Shown: positions 1 to 8,373 of the stretch, in pieces | Layout: each line of letters starts with the position of its first letter | Position numbering within the stretch: the stretch's first letter is position 1 | Assembly (NCBI GenBank): GCA_041658245.1 | Contig: JBBAAM010000012.1 | Span: forward strand, 1 to 64,000 | Direction of reading: 5' to 3' | DNA from: Fen-1258 sp041658245 | GTDB lineage: Bacteria; Bacteroidota; Ignavibacteria; Ignavibacteriales; Melioribacteraceae | Length of the DNA stretch: 64,000 bases | The notes under the pieces: generated by a model | What the model was told of the DNA's origin: nothing | The model's input: only the letters and a program-made list of their open reading frames with translations | Database searches by the model: none | Position numbers and translations under genes: made by a program

Positions 1-239
1 ATTTTAATTGTATGTCGGTACTTTTGCTATAATAATTTCATCCCTAACGGGATTTGGGATTCATAATCCCAGAGGGATGATATATTTGTAGAAAAAACGA
101 ACAAAAAACAAATAAAATCCCTTTAGGGATAACATATAAAACCCTTATTTTGTTCTATAAACAATACAATCATTCTAATTTCTAGTGAAAAATCTATTTG
201 TTAAGTTGACGCCTATGCGATGGAATCGGGAGAAGAATC

Positions 240-325
240 TAAAAACTTCTTTTGCTCGATTATTAGATTCTTCACTCCACTTCGTTCCGTTCCAGAATGA
301 CACCTTGAGTAACGTGAGTTAATCA
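240..325 (-). repeat. Dispersed repeat, partial copy of the 47188 element
   Basis: The reverse complement of about 241-307 matches 47206-47273 closely: both contain a block reading GTGTCATTCTG followed by GGAACGGAACGAAGTGGAGTG-like sequence and then GAGCAAAAAGAAGTTTTTAGA. The end motif GTAACGTGAGTTA at about 310-322 is also shared. The other terminal repeat is not clearly preserved here, so this looks like a truncated copy. Confidence 0.7.
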
Positions 326-454
326 GTAAAATTTTCGACCCTATCGAAACTAAAAATAGCAACAGCGTAATATTTTTTTATGAAAACCTCGAAGGTCTTT
401 CATTGTGGCTACCGACAGGCAGGCTTCGAGGTTACTTACTAACAGAGAAATTTT

Positions 455-514
455 TGTAAAGACTCGCCGTCAGCCTCGGCGAGACCGAGTCTCGACGGGC
501 GGCGAGTCTTTACA
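455..514. repeat. Long GC-rich inverted repeat
   Basis: TGTAAAGACTCGCC at 455-468 pairs perfectly with GGCGAGTCTTTACA at 501-514 across a 32-base loop that itself contains GCCTCGGC and GAGACCGAGTCTC-type complementarity. The GC-rich arms stand out in AT-rich flanks. It could be a transcription stop for a gene outside the window or a small mobile palindrome; no T-run directly follows either arm. Confidence 0.7.
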
Positions 515-793
515 GTTGTCGCCTTTTTATGTAGGGATCGTATACATTCCGACCCTTTTTTGTTTATAGAAAATTAACGAGCCATTCCTTTCTTTAATTC
601 AAACAACAGATTGAATTTTTCTTCTGCCCCGTCATGCTGTAACTCGATCATTTAAAATTGCTAAGTGAACCGATACTTCTTTAGCTCACATGCTTTCCGG
701 AAGTGAAACAGCAAAGCTGAGCAGCTTCTTATTCTAATTACATCTTAACCAAAATTGTTCTAATAATCGAGCTGAGTTATTGCACTATAGTTT

Positions 794-1252
794 TCATTCA
801 AGTTCATTCATGATTAATCTTATCAATTCTTTTGAAGAAGTTTCAACTTTACTGCTTAGTCCGCACCCTTGTCTAAAATCATCTCCCTCAATCCCAAAAA
901 TAATTAAGCGGGGCGGCAGTTGTTTTAATTTTCTCGCTAATTCGATTGACTCGGCAAGACTAAAAGTATGCGATGAGAATTTGAAAAACTGTGCCGGTAA
1001 TACTTCTTCCGAAATGTTGAATCTATATATTTTACCGGCTTCACCTCCGGAGTGAACGGCATCAATGACGATAACGAATTTATAATCTTCCCATAGTTGT
1101 AAAAGTTTCCCGCCATCACCGGAGGAATCAATCACATCAATCGAATCCAATGCAAGTTTTTTTAATTCTCTAGCGATTAAAATTCCAACCCCGTCATCTC
1201 TTCTGAATTCGTTTCCGATCCCGATGATTATGGTATCTCTATGATTTTTCAT
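794..1252 (-). CDS. Hydrogenase maturation protease (HyaD/HycI family)
   Basis: The 152-residue protein is the endopeptidase that trims the C-terminus of the [NiFe] hydrogenase large subunit after nickel insertion. It has the family fold signature: an N-terminal GIGNEFRRDDGVG (residues 11-23), a central VIDAVHSGG, and SSHTFSLAESIELA, which supplies the nickel-sensing His. Length is normal for the family. It lies downstream of and in the same orientation as hydA, separated by about 206 bases that hold a palindromic element, so it is probably expressed with the hydrogenase. Its natural substrate would be the hydA product at 1459-2748, which still carries a C-terminal extension after the last Cys/His motif. 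Confidence 0.93.
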   Translation of the reverse strand: MKNHRDTIIIGIGNEFRRDDGVGILIARELKKLALDSIDVIDSSGDGGKLLQLWEDYKFVIVIDAVHSGGEAGKIYRFNISEEVLPAQFFKFSSHTFSLAESIELARKLKQLPPRLIIFGIEGDDFRQGCGLSSKVETSSKELIRLIMNELE

Positions 1253-1316
1253 TTACTGAGCTTCAACTAAGATGTATAGTTATTAACATGCAGTTCAAAA
1301 TAGTTCTACACTTACA

Positions 1317-1421
1317 TTAAGGGTAGTTCCAAAAACTATCTTTTGTAAAAATTTAACGCAGAGAACGCAAAGAATACGCAAAGTCCGCAGAGAATATTGA
1401 AGTTTTTAGAACCACCCTTAA
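1317..1421. repeat. MITE-like element with 21-bp terminal inverted repeats
   Basis: Arms at 1317-1337 (beginning TTAAGGGTAGTTCC) and 1401-1421 are imperfect inverted repeats matching at 19 of 21 positions. The interior holds an AACGCAGAGAACGCAAAG-type sequence and CCGCAGAG; a related TAACGCAGAG occurs at about 16210. It sits between hydA and the maturation protease gene. No coding sequence is inside, so it would be non-autonomous if mobile. Confidence 0.7.
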
Positions 1422-1458
1422 ATAATTTTAGATAAATTGGAAAAAAGAAGCGCGGATA

Positions 1459-2748
1459 TTACTCTCTAACAACTTCAAGTTTTAGAAAATGCGTAGCGCA
1501 GGAAATACATGGATCGTAATTTCTAATTGCCTGTTCGCACTTCCAGGTCAATTCGTTTTTCGGCAGATGAATATTCTTTCGGACTAAAGCAAACAGATCG
1601 TCTTCAATTTGTTTTTGGTTTTGAGAAGTCGGCGGAACAATTTTGGCATCCTGAATAATTCCTTTCGAATCAATTTTATATTTATGAAAAAGAATTCCTC
1701 TCGGAGCTTCAGTGCATCCGCAACCGGTTCCTTCACGCGGTTCAACTTCAACATAGGATTTTTCCGGCATCTCAAATTGTTCAATTATTCTTATTGCCTC
1801 TTCGCATGCGTATAAGGTTTCTATCGAACGAACGATAATGCTTTTAAAAGGATTTTTGCACGATGGAAATATTCCGGCTTCCTTAGATAATTCTTTCGCA
1901 GTATTAGTCAACTTATCAAAGTTCAAATTGAATCGAGCTAAAGGACCGACAAAGTAAACTGAATCCTGATGTTTAACCGAGTGCAATGCATTTGAATGCC
2001 GCACATGTTCCTCAACGAAATGATTTTCGTATTCATCAATTGATATGTTTAATCCTTTATTTGAAATTAATCTACCTTCGTTAAAAGGATATTCATCCGG
2101 ATGCTGAAGAGCAACGAATTCGTAATCCTGTTCGAAATCCGGGAATGGAAGAGAAGCTGCCCACTTCACAGTTTCTATTGCGGCATCGCGCGCCCATTTT
2201 AGTTTTTCTGCAAGAAGAAGAAATTGAGATTTAGTAGGAATTTTATAGAACCCTCCGACACGTACATTGATAGGATGAATTTCTCTTCCGCCTAATAAAC
2301 TTACAATGTTGTTTCCGGTCTTTTTTAATTCAAGTGCTTTTTTAACAACATCGGGATGATCGCCCGCTATTTGAATTACATCTTCATAACCAAGAAAATC
2401 CGGAGCGTGAAGCATATAAATGTGAAGAACATGGCTTTCTATCCATTCACCGCAATAGAGCAAACGCCGCAGTTCTCTTAGCTGACCTTCAAGTTTAACA
2501 CCGCAAATGTTCTCCATCGCGTGAATCGAACTCATTTGATAAGCAACAGGACAGATTCCACATATTCTTGCAGTAATGTCGGGTGCTTCTGTGAAGTGAC
2601 GTCCGCGAAGAAATGCTTCAAAAAATCTCGGAGGTTCGAAAATCTTAAACTTAACATCTGTAACTTTATTATTTTTGATATTAACGTAGAGCGAACCTTC
2701 ACCTTCAACCCGCGCAAGATAATCCACTTTAATAGTTCTATTTTTCAT
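1459..2748 (-). CDS. hydA: [NiFe] hydrogenase large subunit, group 3b (alpha)
   Basis: This is the catalytic subunit carrying the NiFe centre. The N-terminal ligand motif reads RICGICPVAYQ (RxCGxC) and the C-terminal one DPCISCATH (DPCxxCxxH), followed by a nine-residue tail that a maturation protease would remove. I chose the ATG at 2748, giving 429 residues, because it overlaps the stop of hydD by only a few bases and is followed by the conserved KVDYLARVEGEG. The frame stays open to 2787, which would add 13 residues. The gene order hydB, hydG, hydD, hydA matches the archaeal sulfhydrogenase I type of cytosolic NADP(H)-linked enzyme, which evolves H2 or, in some cases, reduces sulfur. The physiological direction cannot be read from sequence. 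Confidence 0.95.
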   Translation of the reverse strand: MKNRTIKVDYLARVEGEGSLYVNIKNNKVTDVKFKIFEPPRFFEAFLRGRHFTEAPDITARICGICPVAYQMSSIHAMENICGVKLEGQLRELRRLLYCGEWIESHVLHIYMLHAPDFLGYEDVIQIAGDHPDVVKKALELKKTGNNIVSLLGGREIHPINVRVGGFYKIPTKSQFLLLAEKLKWARDAAIETVKWAASLPFPDFEQDYEFVALQHPDEYPFNEGRLISNKGLNISIDEYENHFVEEHVRHSNALHSVKHQDSVYFVGPLARFNLNFDKLTNTAKELSKEAGIFPSCKNPFKSIIVRSIETLYACEEAIRIIEQFEMPEKSYVEVEPREGTGCGCTEAPRGILFHKYKIDSKGIIQDAKIVPPTSQNQKQIEDDLFALVRKNIHLPKNELTWKCEQAIRNYDPCISCATHFLKLEVVRE

Positions 2749-3538
2749 AAGCTTCGCTAACCTTTCGAAAGGGATCTGCATAAGCATTTATTCCGCGGAA
2801 ACTTCTCATTATTTCGTCATGTTCCATACCGAGAGATGTGAACCATTCGGCGAGCGAGCCGGGATTTGGCGTTTCTTTTGGTCCATAGCAGCCGAAACAT
2901 CCCCGGTTGTACGATGGACATAAAGCACCGCAGCCGGTGTGAGTTACCGGTCCTAAACAAGGTGTGTTTTTCGCAACCATCACACACGTTATTCCATTTC
3001 GCTTACAATCCATACAAACACTGTGAGGAAGCACGTTAGGTTTTCTGCTGTTGAGAAATGCATTAATTACTTCTATCAACTGATACTTGTTCACCGGACA
3101 TCCGCGTAATTCAAAATCTACGCGCACGTGATTTGAAATTGGGGTTGATGTGTTTAATGTTTCGATGAATTGAGGACTTGCATAAACAATACTTGTAAAT
3201 TCTTTAGTATCCTTAAAATTTTTTAATGCTTGAATTCCGCCCGAGGTTGCACACGCCCCGATGGTTACTAAGAACTTTGAAGAGCGGCGAACTTTATGAA
3301 TTCTTTCGGCATCATGAGGCGTGGTAATCGAACCCTCTACAAGCGACAAATCGTACGGTCCTTTAGCAACAGCTCGCGATGCTTCCGGGAAATTGGCAAT
3401 ATCAATCGCTCCGACAATCGAGAGTAATTCGTCTTCGCAGTCTAATAGACTTAATTGACAGCCATCGCACGAGGCAAATTTCCAAACAGCAAGTTTAGGT
3501 TTTCTTTTTTTAACCACTTTATAATTCTCTCTTTCCAA
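2738..3538 (-). CDS. hydD: [NiFe] hydrogenase small subunit, group 3b (delta)
   Basis: The 266-residue Fe-S subunit relays electrons from the NiFe centre. It has the proximal-cluster motif FASCDGCQLSLLDCE near residue 25, GACATSGG, and the conserved GCPVNKYQLIEV. The C-terminal Cys-rich segment CMDCKRNGITC ... CLGPVTHTGCGALCPSYNRGCFGCYGP is typical of cytosolic group 3 small subunits. There is no twin-arginine signal, which agrees with a cytoplasmic enzyme. Its start overlaps the end of hydG by about 20 bases and its stop overlaps the hydA start, so the genes are probably translationally coupled. Confidence 0.95.
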   Translation of the reverse strand: MERENYKVVKKRKPKLAVWKFASCDGCQLSLLDCEDELLSIVGAIDIANFPEASRAVAKGPYDLSLVEGSITTPHDAERIHKVRRSSKFLVTIGACATSGGIQALKNFKDTKEFTSIVYASPQFIETLNTSTPISNHVRVDFELRGCPVNKYQLIEVINAFLNSRKPNVLPHSVCMDCKRNGITCVMVAKNTPCLGPVTHTGCGALCPSYNRGCFGCYGPKETPNPGSLAEWFTSLGMEHDEIMRSFRGINAYADPFRKVSEAYEK

Positions 3539-4343
3539 ATAATTTTTTTATTTGTTCATAATTGAAAACCGGACCGTCTTTACAAATAAATTTTGTTCCA
3601 TACTGACAGTGCCCGCAGAATCCTACAGCGCACTTCATATTGCGTTCCATCGAGACAAAAATGTTTTCTGATTTAACGCCTCGTTTCGTAAGCTCTGAAA
3701 TTGTGTAGCGCATCATGATTTCCGGTCCGCAAATCATGGCAGTTGTATTGAAAGGATCGAAAGGTGAGCGTTGAATCAATGTTGTTACAACTCCAACATT
3801 TCCCTTCCAAACCGGTGTAGCATGATCGACTGTGACATAAATATCTATGTCTAACCTCGATCTTAGTTTTTCAAGTTCGCGTCTAAAAAGTATATCAGCA
3901 GGAGTACGTGTTCCATAAAGAAGAATAATTTTACCGAACTGCTGACGCATCGATAAAATTTTGTATATCGTTGGTCTTAGCGGGGCAAGTCCTATTCCAC
4001 CCGCAATTATGACAACATCGTTGCCAATTGATTCTTTAACGGGCCAATGCGAACCGAATGGACCCCGAACACCAATCCAATCACCTTTTTTCAACTTTGA
4101 CATTTGTTTTGTTACAGTACCGACCGCTCGTAATGTGTGTGTTAGAGTTTCTGTTTTCGAAGGATCCCCGCTGATGGAAATCGGCACTTCGCCTACGCCG
4201 AACAAATAAAGCATATTGAACTGTCCGGCATTGAAAATGAATTGACCAAGATGATCGGGCGGTTTTAATTCAAGTGTAAAAGTATCGTGAGTTTCTTTTA
4301 TTACTCTTTGAATCCGGTATGACTGAGGAATCATCGCATCCAT
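3519..4343 (-). CDS. hydG: Hydrogenase/sulfhydrogenase gamma subunit, FAD/NAD(P)-binding
   Basis: The 274-residue protein is of the ferredoxin-NADP reductase superfamily and passes electrons between NAD(P)H and the Fe-S chain. An N-terminal flavin-binding barrel comes first, then an NAD(P)-binding segment with VVIIAGGIGLAPLRP near residue 110, and a C-terminal 2Fe-2S motif CAVGFCGHCQYGTKFICKDGPVF. It resembles the gamma subunit of group 3b hydrogenases and dihydroorotate dehydrogenase electron-transfer subunits; the operon position decides for the former. A second in-frame ATG three codons in could also be the start. Confidence 0.93.
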   Translation of the reverse strand: MDAMIPQSYRIQRVIKETHDTFTLELKPPDHLGQFIFNAGQFNMLYLFGVGEVPISISGDPSKTETLTHTLRAVGTVTKQMSKLKKGDWIGVRGPFGSHWPVKESIGNDVVIIAGGIGLAPLRPTIYKILSMRQQFGKIILLYGTRTPADILFRRELEKLRSRLDIDIYVTVDHATPVWKGNVGVVTTLIQRSPFDPFNTTAMICGPEIMMRYTISELTKRGVKSENIFVSMERNMKCAVGFCGHCQYGTKFICKDGPVFNYEQIKKLFGKREL

Positions 4344-4365
4344 AGTTGAATTCTTTTCACCTGCT

Positions 4366-4833
4366 TTATTTAGTAGAACGTAAATTATAAATATCTAAGA
4401 GTTGTAATCTCATTGCGTACAGTCTTTGTTCGAATAAATTAGCAAGCCTTTTCATTAATTCATATCCAAGTTTAGGGTCATGCTCGCATTTTCCTCTTAA
4501 ACATTTTCCGTCTAGAGCTATGGCACGTGTAAACTCAACTGCTCTTGCATCGAAACGCCATTCGTAAGGCGGAATTAACCAAGACCATCCTAAAACGTCT
4601 CCTTCGCCAAGAGTTTGAATTGTAATTGGACCGTATTCAGGAGTGTAAATTTCTAATGCTACTTTGCCGGAACGAATTATATAAAATTCACTTGCTTCTT
4701 CATCTTCCTTAAAGAGAAATTTTTCGGGTTCGAAGATGACATTTTTTGCACATCCGACAATTAATTGTATATGTTCGGTAGCCAAATCTTTTACAAAGGA
4801 GTGTTCTTGTAAAATCCTCTCAAGCGATTCCAT
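4366..4833 (-). CDS. Cyclic-nucleotide-binding-domain protein in the hydrogenase operon
   Basis: The 155-residue protein is a single CRP-like cNMP-binding beta-roll: FLFKEDEEASEFYIIRSGKVALEIY and LGEGDVLGWSWLIPPYEWRFDARA are the hallmark strands, followed by a helix resembling the CRP dimerisation helix. It ends there, with no helix-turn-helix, so it should not act as a transcription factor by itself. The usual cAMP-phosphate pocket (GE-L, RxA) is modified to WSWLIPPYEWRFDARA, so the ligand is uncertain. It overlaps hydB by 14 bases and precedes hydG by 22 bases, making it an integral member of the operon. A regulatory or assembly role is inference. Confidence 0.88.
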   Translation of the reverse strand: MESLERILQEHSFVKDLATEHIQLIVGCAKNVIFEPEKFLFKEDEEASEFYIIRSGKVALEIYTPEYGPITIQTLGEGDVLGWSWLIPPYEWRFDARAVEFTRAIALDGKCLRGKCEHDPKLGYELMKRLANLFEQRLYAMRLQLLDIYNLRSTK

Positions 4834-5965
4834 TACTTTTCTCCTCTTTTGAAATAGTTTGTAAATTATCTGATTCCCGTATTACACGGGCTTCTTCAGT
4901 AATATCAATACCAACCGGGCACCAGGTTATGCAGCGACCGCATCCCACACATCCGGATGTTCCAAACTGATCATACCACGTTGAGAGCTTGTGTGTCATC
5001 CATTGGCGGTAACGTGATTTAACCGAATTGCGAATACTCCCTCCATGAATATAAGAAAAATCGAGCGTGAAGCAGGAATCCCATTTTTGCCAACGTTCAG
5101 CAATGTTTCCGCTTAAATCCGTTACGTCTTCGACCGTCGTGCAAAAACATGTCGGGCAAACCATTGTACAATTAGCACAAGATAAACACCGGCTTGCAAC
5201 CTTATCCCATTGAGTGTGATCAAAACTATTAAATAGAAGTTCTTTAATATTATTAGTATCGAGCGATCTTCCCATACTGGCAGAAGTTTTTTTAATTAAT
5301 TCTTCGCCCGTATTAATTTCATTCTGGCTTGCCGTCCTTTGAGGAATATCTTCCATAAGAATTTTGCCCGATTCACTTCCGGTTTCAACCAGGAAGTAAT
5401 GTTCATCGTGGGTGATCACTTCGGTTAAAGCTAAATCAAAAGCTTCTTTTACTTTTGGACCGGTATTCATGGAAACGCAGAAACAAGTCCCACCGCTTGT
5501 AGTGCAATTCACGGCTATTATTAGATTATCTTTACGGCGTTTTTGATATGAAGAATTTACAACTTCACCACCGGTAAAAACTTTATCTTGGATCAGAATG
5601 GCATTAAGTTCACATGAGCGGACACCGATAAATGCATATTTCGTATTCTCTGCTTGTTCTGGAATGGTCGCTATTTTTTTATCTAGACGTTTTGCCTGCC
5701 AAAGTTTTTGCAGAGGAGGATATAAAAATCGTTTCCAGGATTGAGGACCAACAACATATCCGAAAAGAGCATTATCGTTTCTTTTCACTAACCGGTACTT
5801 ACCGCCGTCTTGTTCATCGGTCCACCCAATTGGTAAATCGTTAGTAGAATTTAACTCGTCATAAACAACTGCATCATCGCTGATCGTTGGTCCGATAAGT
5901 TTGTAACCGGAAGTTTTTATTTTTTCGAAAAGTTTATCGAGTGATGAACGATCTATTATTTTCAT
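4820..5965 (-). CDS. hydB: Hydrogenase beta subunit, 4Fe-4S dicluster protein
   Basis: The 381-residue iron-sulfur subunit is the first gene of the hydrogenase operon. Two ferredoxin-type motifs lie in the C-terminal half: CLSCANCTMVCPTCFC and CVGCGRCITWCPVGID. The N-terminal part carries further cysteines (VRSCELNAI, GGTCFCVSMNTGP), as in the sulfhydrogenase beta/anaerobic sulfite reductase A family. It would link the flavin subunit to the small subunit. The gene begins about 60 bases after the end of the nucleotidyltransferase gene in the same direction, so the hydrogenase promoter should lie there or further upstream. Confidence 0.93.
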   Translation of the reverse strand: MKIIDRSSLDKLFEKIKTSGYKLIGPTISDDAVVYDELNSTNDLPIGWTDEQDGGKYRLVKRNDNALFGYVVGPQSWKRFLYPPLQKLWQAKRLDKKIATIPEQAENTKYAFIGVRSCELNAILIQDKVFTGGEVVNSSYQKRRKDNLIIAVNCTTSGGTCFCVSMNTGPKVKEAFDLALTEVITHDEHYFLVETGSESGKILMEDIPQRTASQNEINTGEELIKKTSASMGRSLDTNNIKELLFNSFDHTQWDKVASRCLSCANCTMVCPTCFCTTVEDVTDLSGNIAERWQKWDSCFTLDFSYIHGGSIRNSVKSRYRQWMTHKLSTWYDQFGTSGCVGCGRCITWCPVGIDITEEARVIRESDNLQTISKEEKSNGIA

Positions 5966-6025
5966 AAGCTCACTAAGTAACTAACGTAGATTATTTTTAT
6001 CGCTGTAGATGTTAGTTTCGGTTTT

Positions 6026-6577
6026 TTACAAAAAGAAATTTTGATAATTAGAAATCATATCATTCCTTTCCAGTTTGCTAAATTCATTAAGTACCTTATT
6101 CAAATAAATTCTATCCAATTTGTCTTTATGAATTTTTGCAATCTCTTCCAAATCAGCCATGTCTCTATGTCTAGCGGCAAAAAGCTTGTAAACAATTAAG
6201 TCTTCGATAGTACAAAAGGGAAGATTGAGAGAACCAAATTTTTTTCTTTCACTTCTTTCAATTACTTGCTTATCAAATCCGGTAAGTCCTGCAGAAAAAT
6301 CAATTCGCATTTCTGTTTTTTCATCTATAACAGGCAAGACAAAATATTTCTGAAAAAAAGGAATTGGATCGGAAAAAATTGGTTTGAATTTACTAATAAT
6401 TTGTTTACTGACACTCTCCATGTTCTCTAGGTCTATTAAGAGAGTAATATCAATGTCGTTGGTGGTTCTCTGGATTTTATGGAAGATTAAAGCGAGTCCT
6501 CCGATTATGGCATATTTAATTTTATTGGGAATACAGAAATCGTCAATATCTTTTAAGGTCTTCTCAAAAGGATTCAT
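6026..6577 (-). CDS. Nucleotidyltransferase, AbiEii/MNT-like
   Basis: The 183-residue protein has the polymerase-beta-type fold signature: AIIGGLALIFH (G26, G27), then RTTNDIDITLLI with the DxD metal pair (D41, D43), and a third carboxylate in MRIDFSAG (D93). The later segment DLIVYKLFAARHRDMADLEEI is the usual C-terminal feature of AbiEii and related toxin-like nucleotidyltransferases. It overlaps the small upstream gene by four bases (ATGA), so the two form a pair. Members of this superfamily act as toxins, tRNA or aminoglycoside nucleotidyltransferases; the actual target is unknown here. Confidence 0.8.
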   Translation of the reverse strand: MNPFEKTLKDIDDFCIPNKIKYAIIGGLALIFHKIQRTTNDIDITLLIDLENMESVSKQIISKFKPIFSDPIPFFQKYFVLPVIDEKTEMRIDFSAGLTGFDKQVIERSERKKFGSLNLPFCTIEDLIVYKLFAARHRDMADLEEIAKIHKDKLDRIYLNKVLNEFSKLERNDMISNYQNFFL

Positions 6578-6786
6578 TTTGAAAAAAGTTGTACTAGTTT
6601 TTTTCTAATCTCTGCTTTTTCTAATACTTCTTGTTTGATTGATTCAAGATTGATTTTGTTTTTCGAAATAATTTTGTGAATAGAACCCATAAACTCTAAG
6701 AATCTCTCATCCGATACTTCACTTTGTAGTGTAGATATTCTTTCAAATCCTTTTGATCTAGCTTTATATATTTCTTTATCAGTCAT
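6574..6786 (-). CDS. Small helical partner of the nucleotidyltransferase
   Basis: The 70-residue, highly charged, predicted alpha-helical protein is not recognised from its sequence. Its stop overlaps the start of the following nucleotidyltransferase gene by four bases, the classic spacing for a co-translated antitoxin-toxin or substrate-adaptor pair. No DNA-binding motif is evident. A role as cognate antitoxin or regulator is inferred only from the arrangement. Confidence 0.55.
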   Translation of the reverse strand: MTDKEIYKARSKGFERISTLQSEVSDERFLEFMGSIHKIISKNKINLESIKQEVLEKAEIRKKLVQLFSK

Positions 6787-6924
6787 TTTTATTGACCATA
6801 ACCTTTTTTATATTCTCTTGAAGCAAGATAAAATATTTTCACATCAACTCAAATTCAACATTTTTGGAAATCACCTCATTCTTTCATAATTTTCCGCACA
6901 AAATTTTGAAAAAAAGGATTAAAA

Positions 6925-8334
6925 ATGGCTCATAATGAAGGGGTAATAGCCCAGGTCATCGGTCCCGTAGTGGATATTGATTTTCAAGACGGATACTTAC
7001 CGGAAATCTACAATGCTATCAAAATTCCAAGAAAAAGCTTGGAAGGAATAGATGAAGAATTAACAGTTGAAGCGCAGCAGCATCTTGGCGAAAACAGAGT
7101 CCGAACAGTTGCAATGGACACTACAGATGGTCTGGTTCGCGGTATGAAAGCAATTGATACAGGCGGTCCAATAACAGTTCCTGTTGGTGCTGAAACATTA
7201 GGAAGATTAATTAATGTAATCGGTGATGGAATTGACGGACTAGGAGAAATTAAATCTAAAAAGAGATATGCAATTCACCGTCACTCACCAAAGTTTGAAA
7301 ATCTTTCTACACGGCAGGAAATGTTTGAGACAGGAATTAAAGTTATTGATCTTCTTGAACCATATTCTAAAGGCGGAAAGACAGGATTATTCGGCGGAGC
7401 CGGTGTTGGTAAGACAGTTATCATTCAAGAATTAATTCACAACATTGCAAAACAGCACGGCGGTTATTCTGTATTTGCCGGTGTTGGTGAAAGAACAAGA
7501 GAAGGAAATGATCTCTGGCTTGAAATGAAAGAGAGCGGAGTTCTAAACAAAACGGCACTTGTGTTTGGACAAATGAACGAACCACCGGGAGCGCGTTTGA
7601 GAATTGGATTAGCAGGATTAGCTATAGCAGAATATTTCCGTGATGAAGAAGAACGAGACGTTCTTTTATTTATTGATAACATTTTCCGTTTTACTCAAGC
7701 CGGATCAGAAGTATCAGCATTGCTTGGACGAATGCCGTCTGCAGTAGGATATCAACCAAATCTTGCATCGGAAATGGGCGAGCTTCAAGAAAGAATTACA
7801 TCAACTGATAAAGGATCTATCACATCTGTTCAAGCTATTTATGTTCCGGCAGATGATTTAACAGATCCTGCACCGGCAACTGTATTCTCTCACTTGGATG
7901 CTACAACAGTATTATCCCGTCAAATTTCTGAGCTTGGTATTTATCCTGCAGTTGATCCTCTCGATTCCACATCAAGAATTGTTCAACCTGATATTATCGG
8001 ACAAGAACATTACAATGTTGCAAAACAAGTTAAAGAAGTTCTTCAAGCGTACAAAGATCTACAAGACATTATAAACATTCTCGGTATGGATGAGCTTTCC
8101 GAAGAAGATAAAGTTACAGTACGACGTGCAAGAAGAATTCAAAGATTCTTAAGTCAACCGTTCTTTGTTGCAGAACAATTCACCGGTTTCCCCGGTAAAT
8201 ATGTTAAGATCGAAGACACAATAAGAAGTTTCAAAGAAATTCTTGAAGGTAAACATGATAATTTACCTGAGCAGGCTTTTATGTATGTCGGTACAATAGA
8301 AGAAGCAGTTGAAAAAGCTAAGAGTATGCAATAA
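6925..8334 (+). CDS. atpD: F1Fo ATP synthase subunit beta
   Basis: The 469-residue catalytic subunit of F1 has the P-loop GLFGGAGVGKT near residue 155, GERTREGNDLW, the Walker B strand DVLLFIDNIF, and ALLGRMPSAVGYQPNLASEMG. Length is standard. AAAGGA about five bases before the ATG is the likely ribosome-binding site. It is followed after 39 bases by atpC, while the genes for the alpha, gamma, delta and Fo subunits are not in the window, a split arrangement known in green sulfur bacteria and relatives. Confidence 0.97.
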   Translation: MAHNEGVIAQVIGPVVDIDFQDGYLPEIYNAIKIPRKSLEGIDEELTVEAQQHLGENRVRTVAMDTTDGLVRGMKAIDTGGPITVPVGAETLGRLINVIGDGIDGLGEIKSKKRYAIHRHSPKFENLSTRQEMFETGIKVIDLLEPYSKGGKTGLFGGAGVGKTVIIQELIHNIAKQHGGYSVFAGVGERTREGNDLWLEMKESGVLNKTALVFGQMNEPPGARLRIGLAGLAIAEYFRDEEERDVLLFIDNIFRFTQAGSEVSALLGRMPSAVGYQPNLASEMGELQERITSTDKGSITSVQAIYVPADDLTDPAPATVFSHLDATTVLSRQISELGIYPAVDPLDSTSRIVQPDIIGQEHYNVAKQVKEVLQAYKDLQDIINILGMDELSEEDKVTVRRARRIQRFLSQPFFVAEQFTGFPGKYVKIEDTIRSFKEILEGKHDNLPEQAFMYVGTIEEAVEKAKSMQ

Positions 8335-8373
8335 GCCTAAGGCTCATAAATAAGCGGAGATTTATAATTTATT

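Larger units (their letters stand above)
1..793. other. Repeat-rich intergenic region without a gene
   Basis: No convincing coding frame is seen on either strand. The stretch is built of short inverted repeats: TCATCCCT/AGGGATGA at 38-45 and 73-80 enclosing a TGGGAT/ATCCCA hairpin, a further AATCCC/GGGATA hairpin near 115-131, a pair of arms related to AACCTCGAAGG around 386-435, and a long GC-rich hairpin at 455-514. Part of a dispersed element (about 240-325) also occurs at 47188-47316. The left edge may belong to a neighbouring gene's flank that lies outside the window. Confidence 0.7.

Noticed and set aside
1..793. CRISPR array among the repeats at the left end
   Set aside because: The repeats are inverted, of unequal length and not regularly spaced, with no cas genes in the window.
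4366..4833. CRP/FNR transcription factor
   Set aside because: The protein ends after the dimerisation-like helix and has no helix-turn-helix domain.
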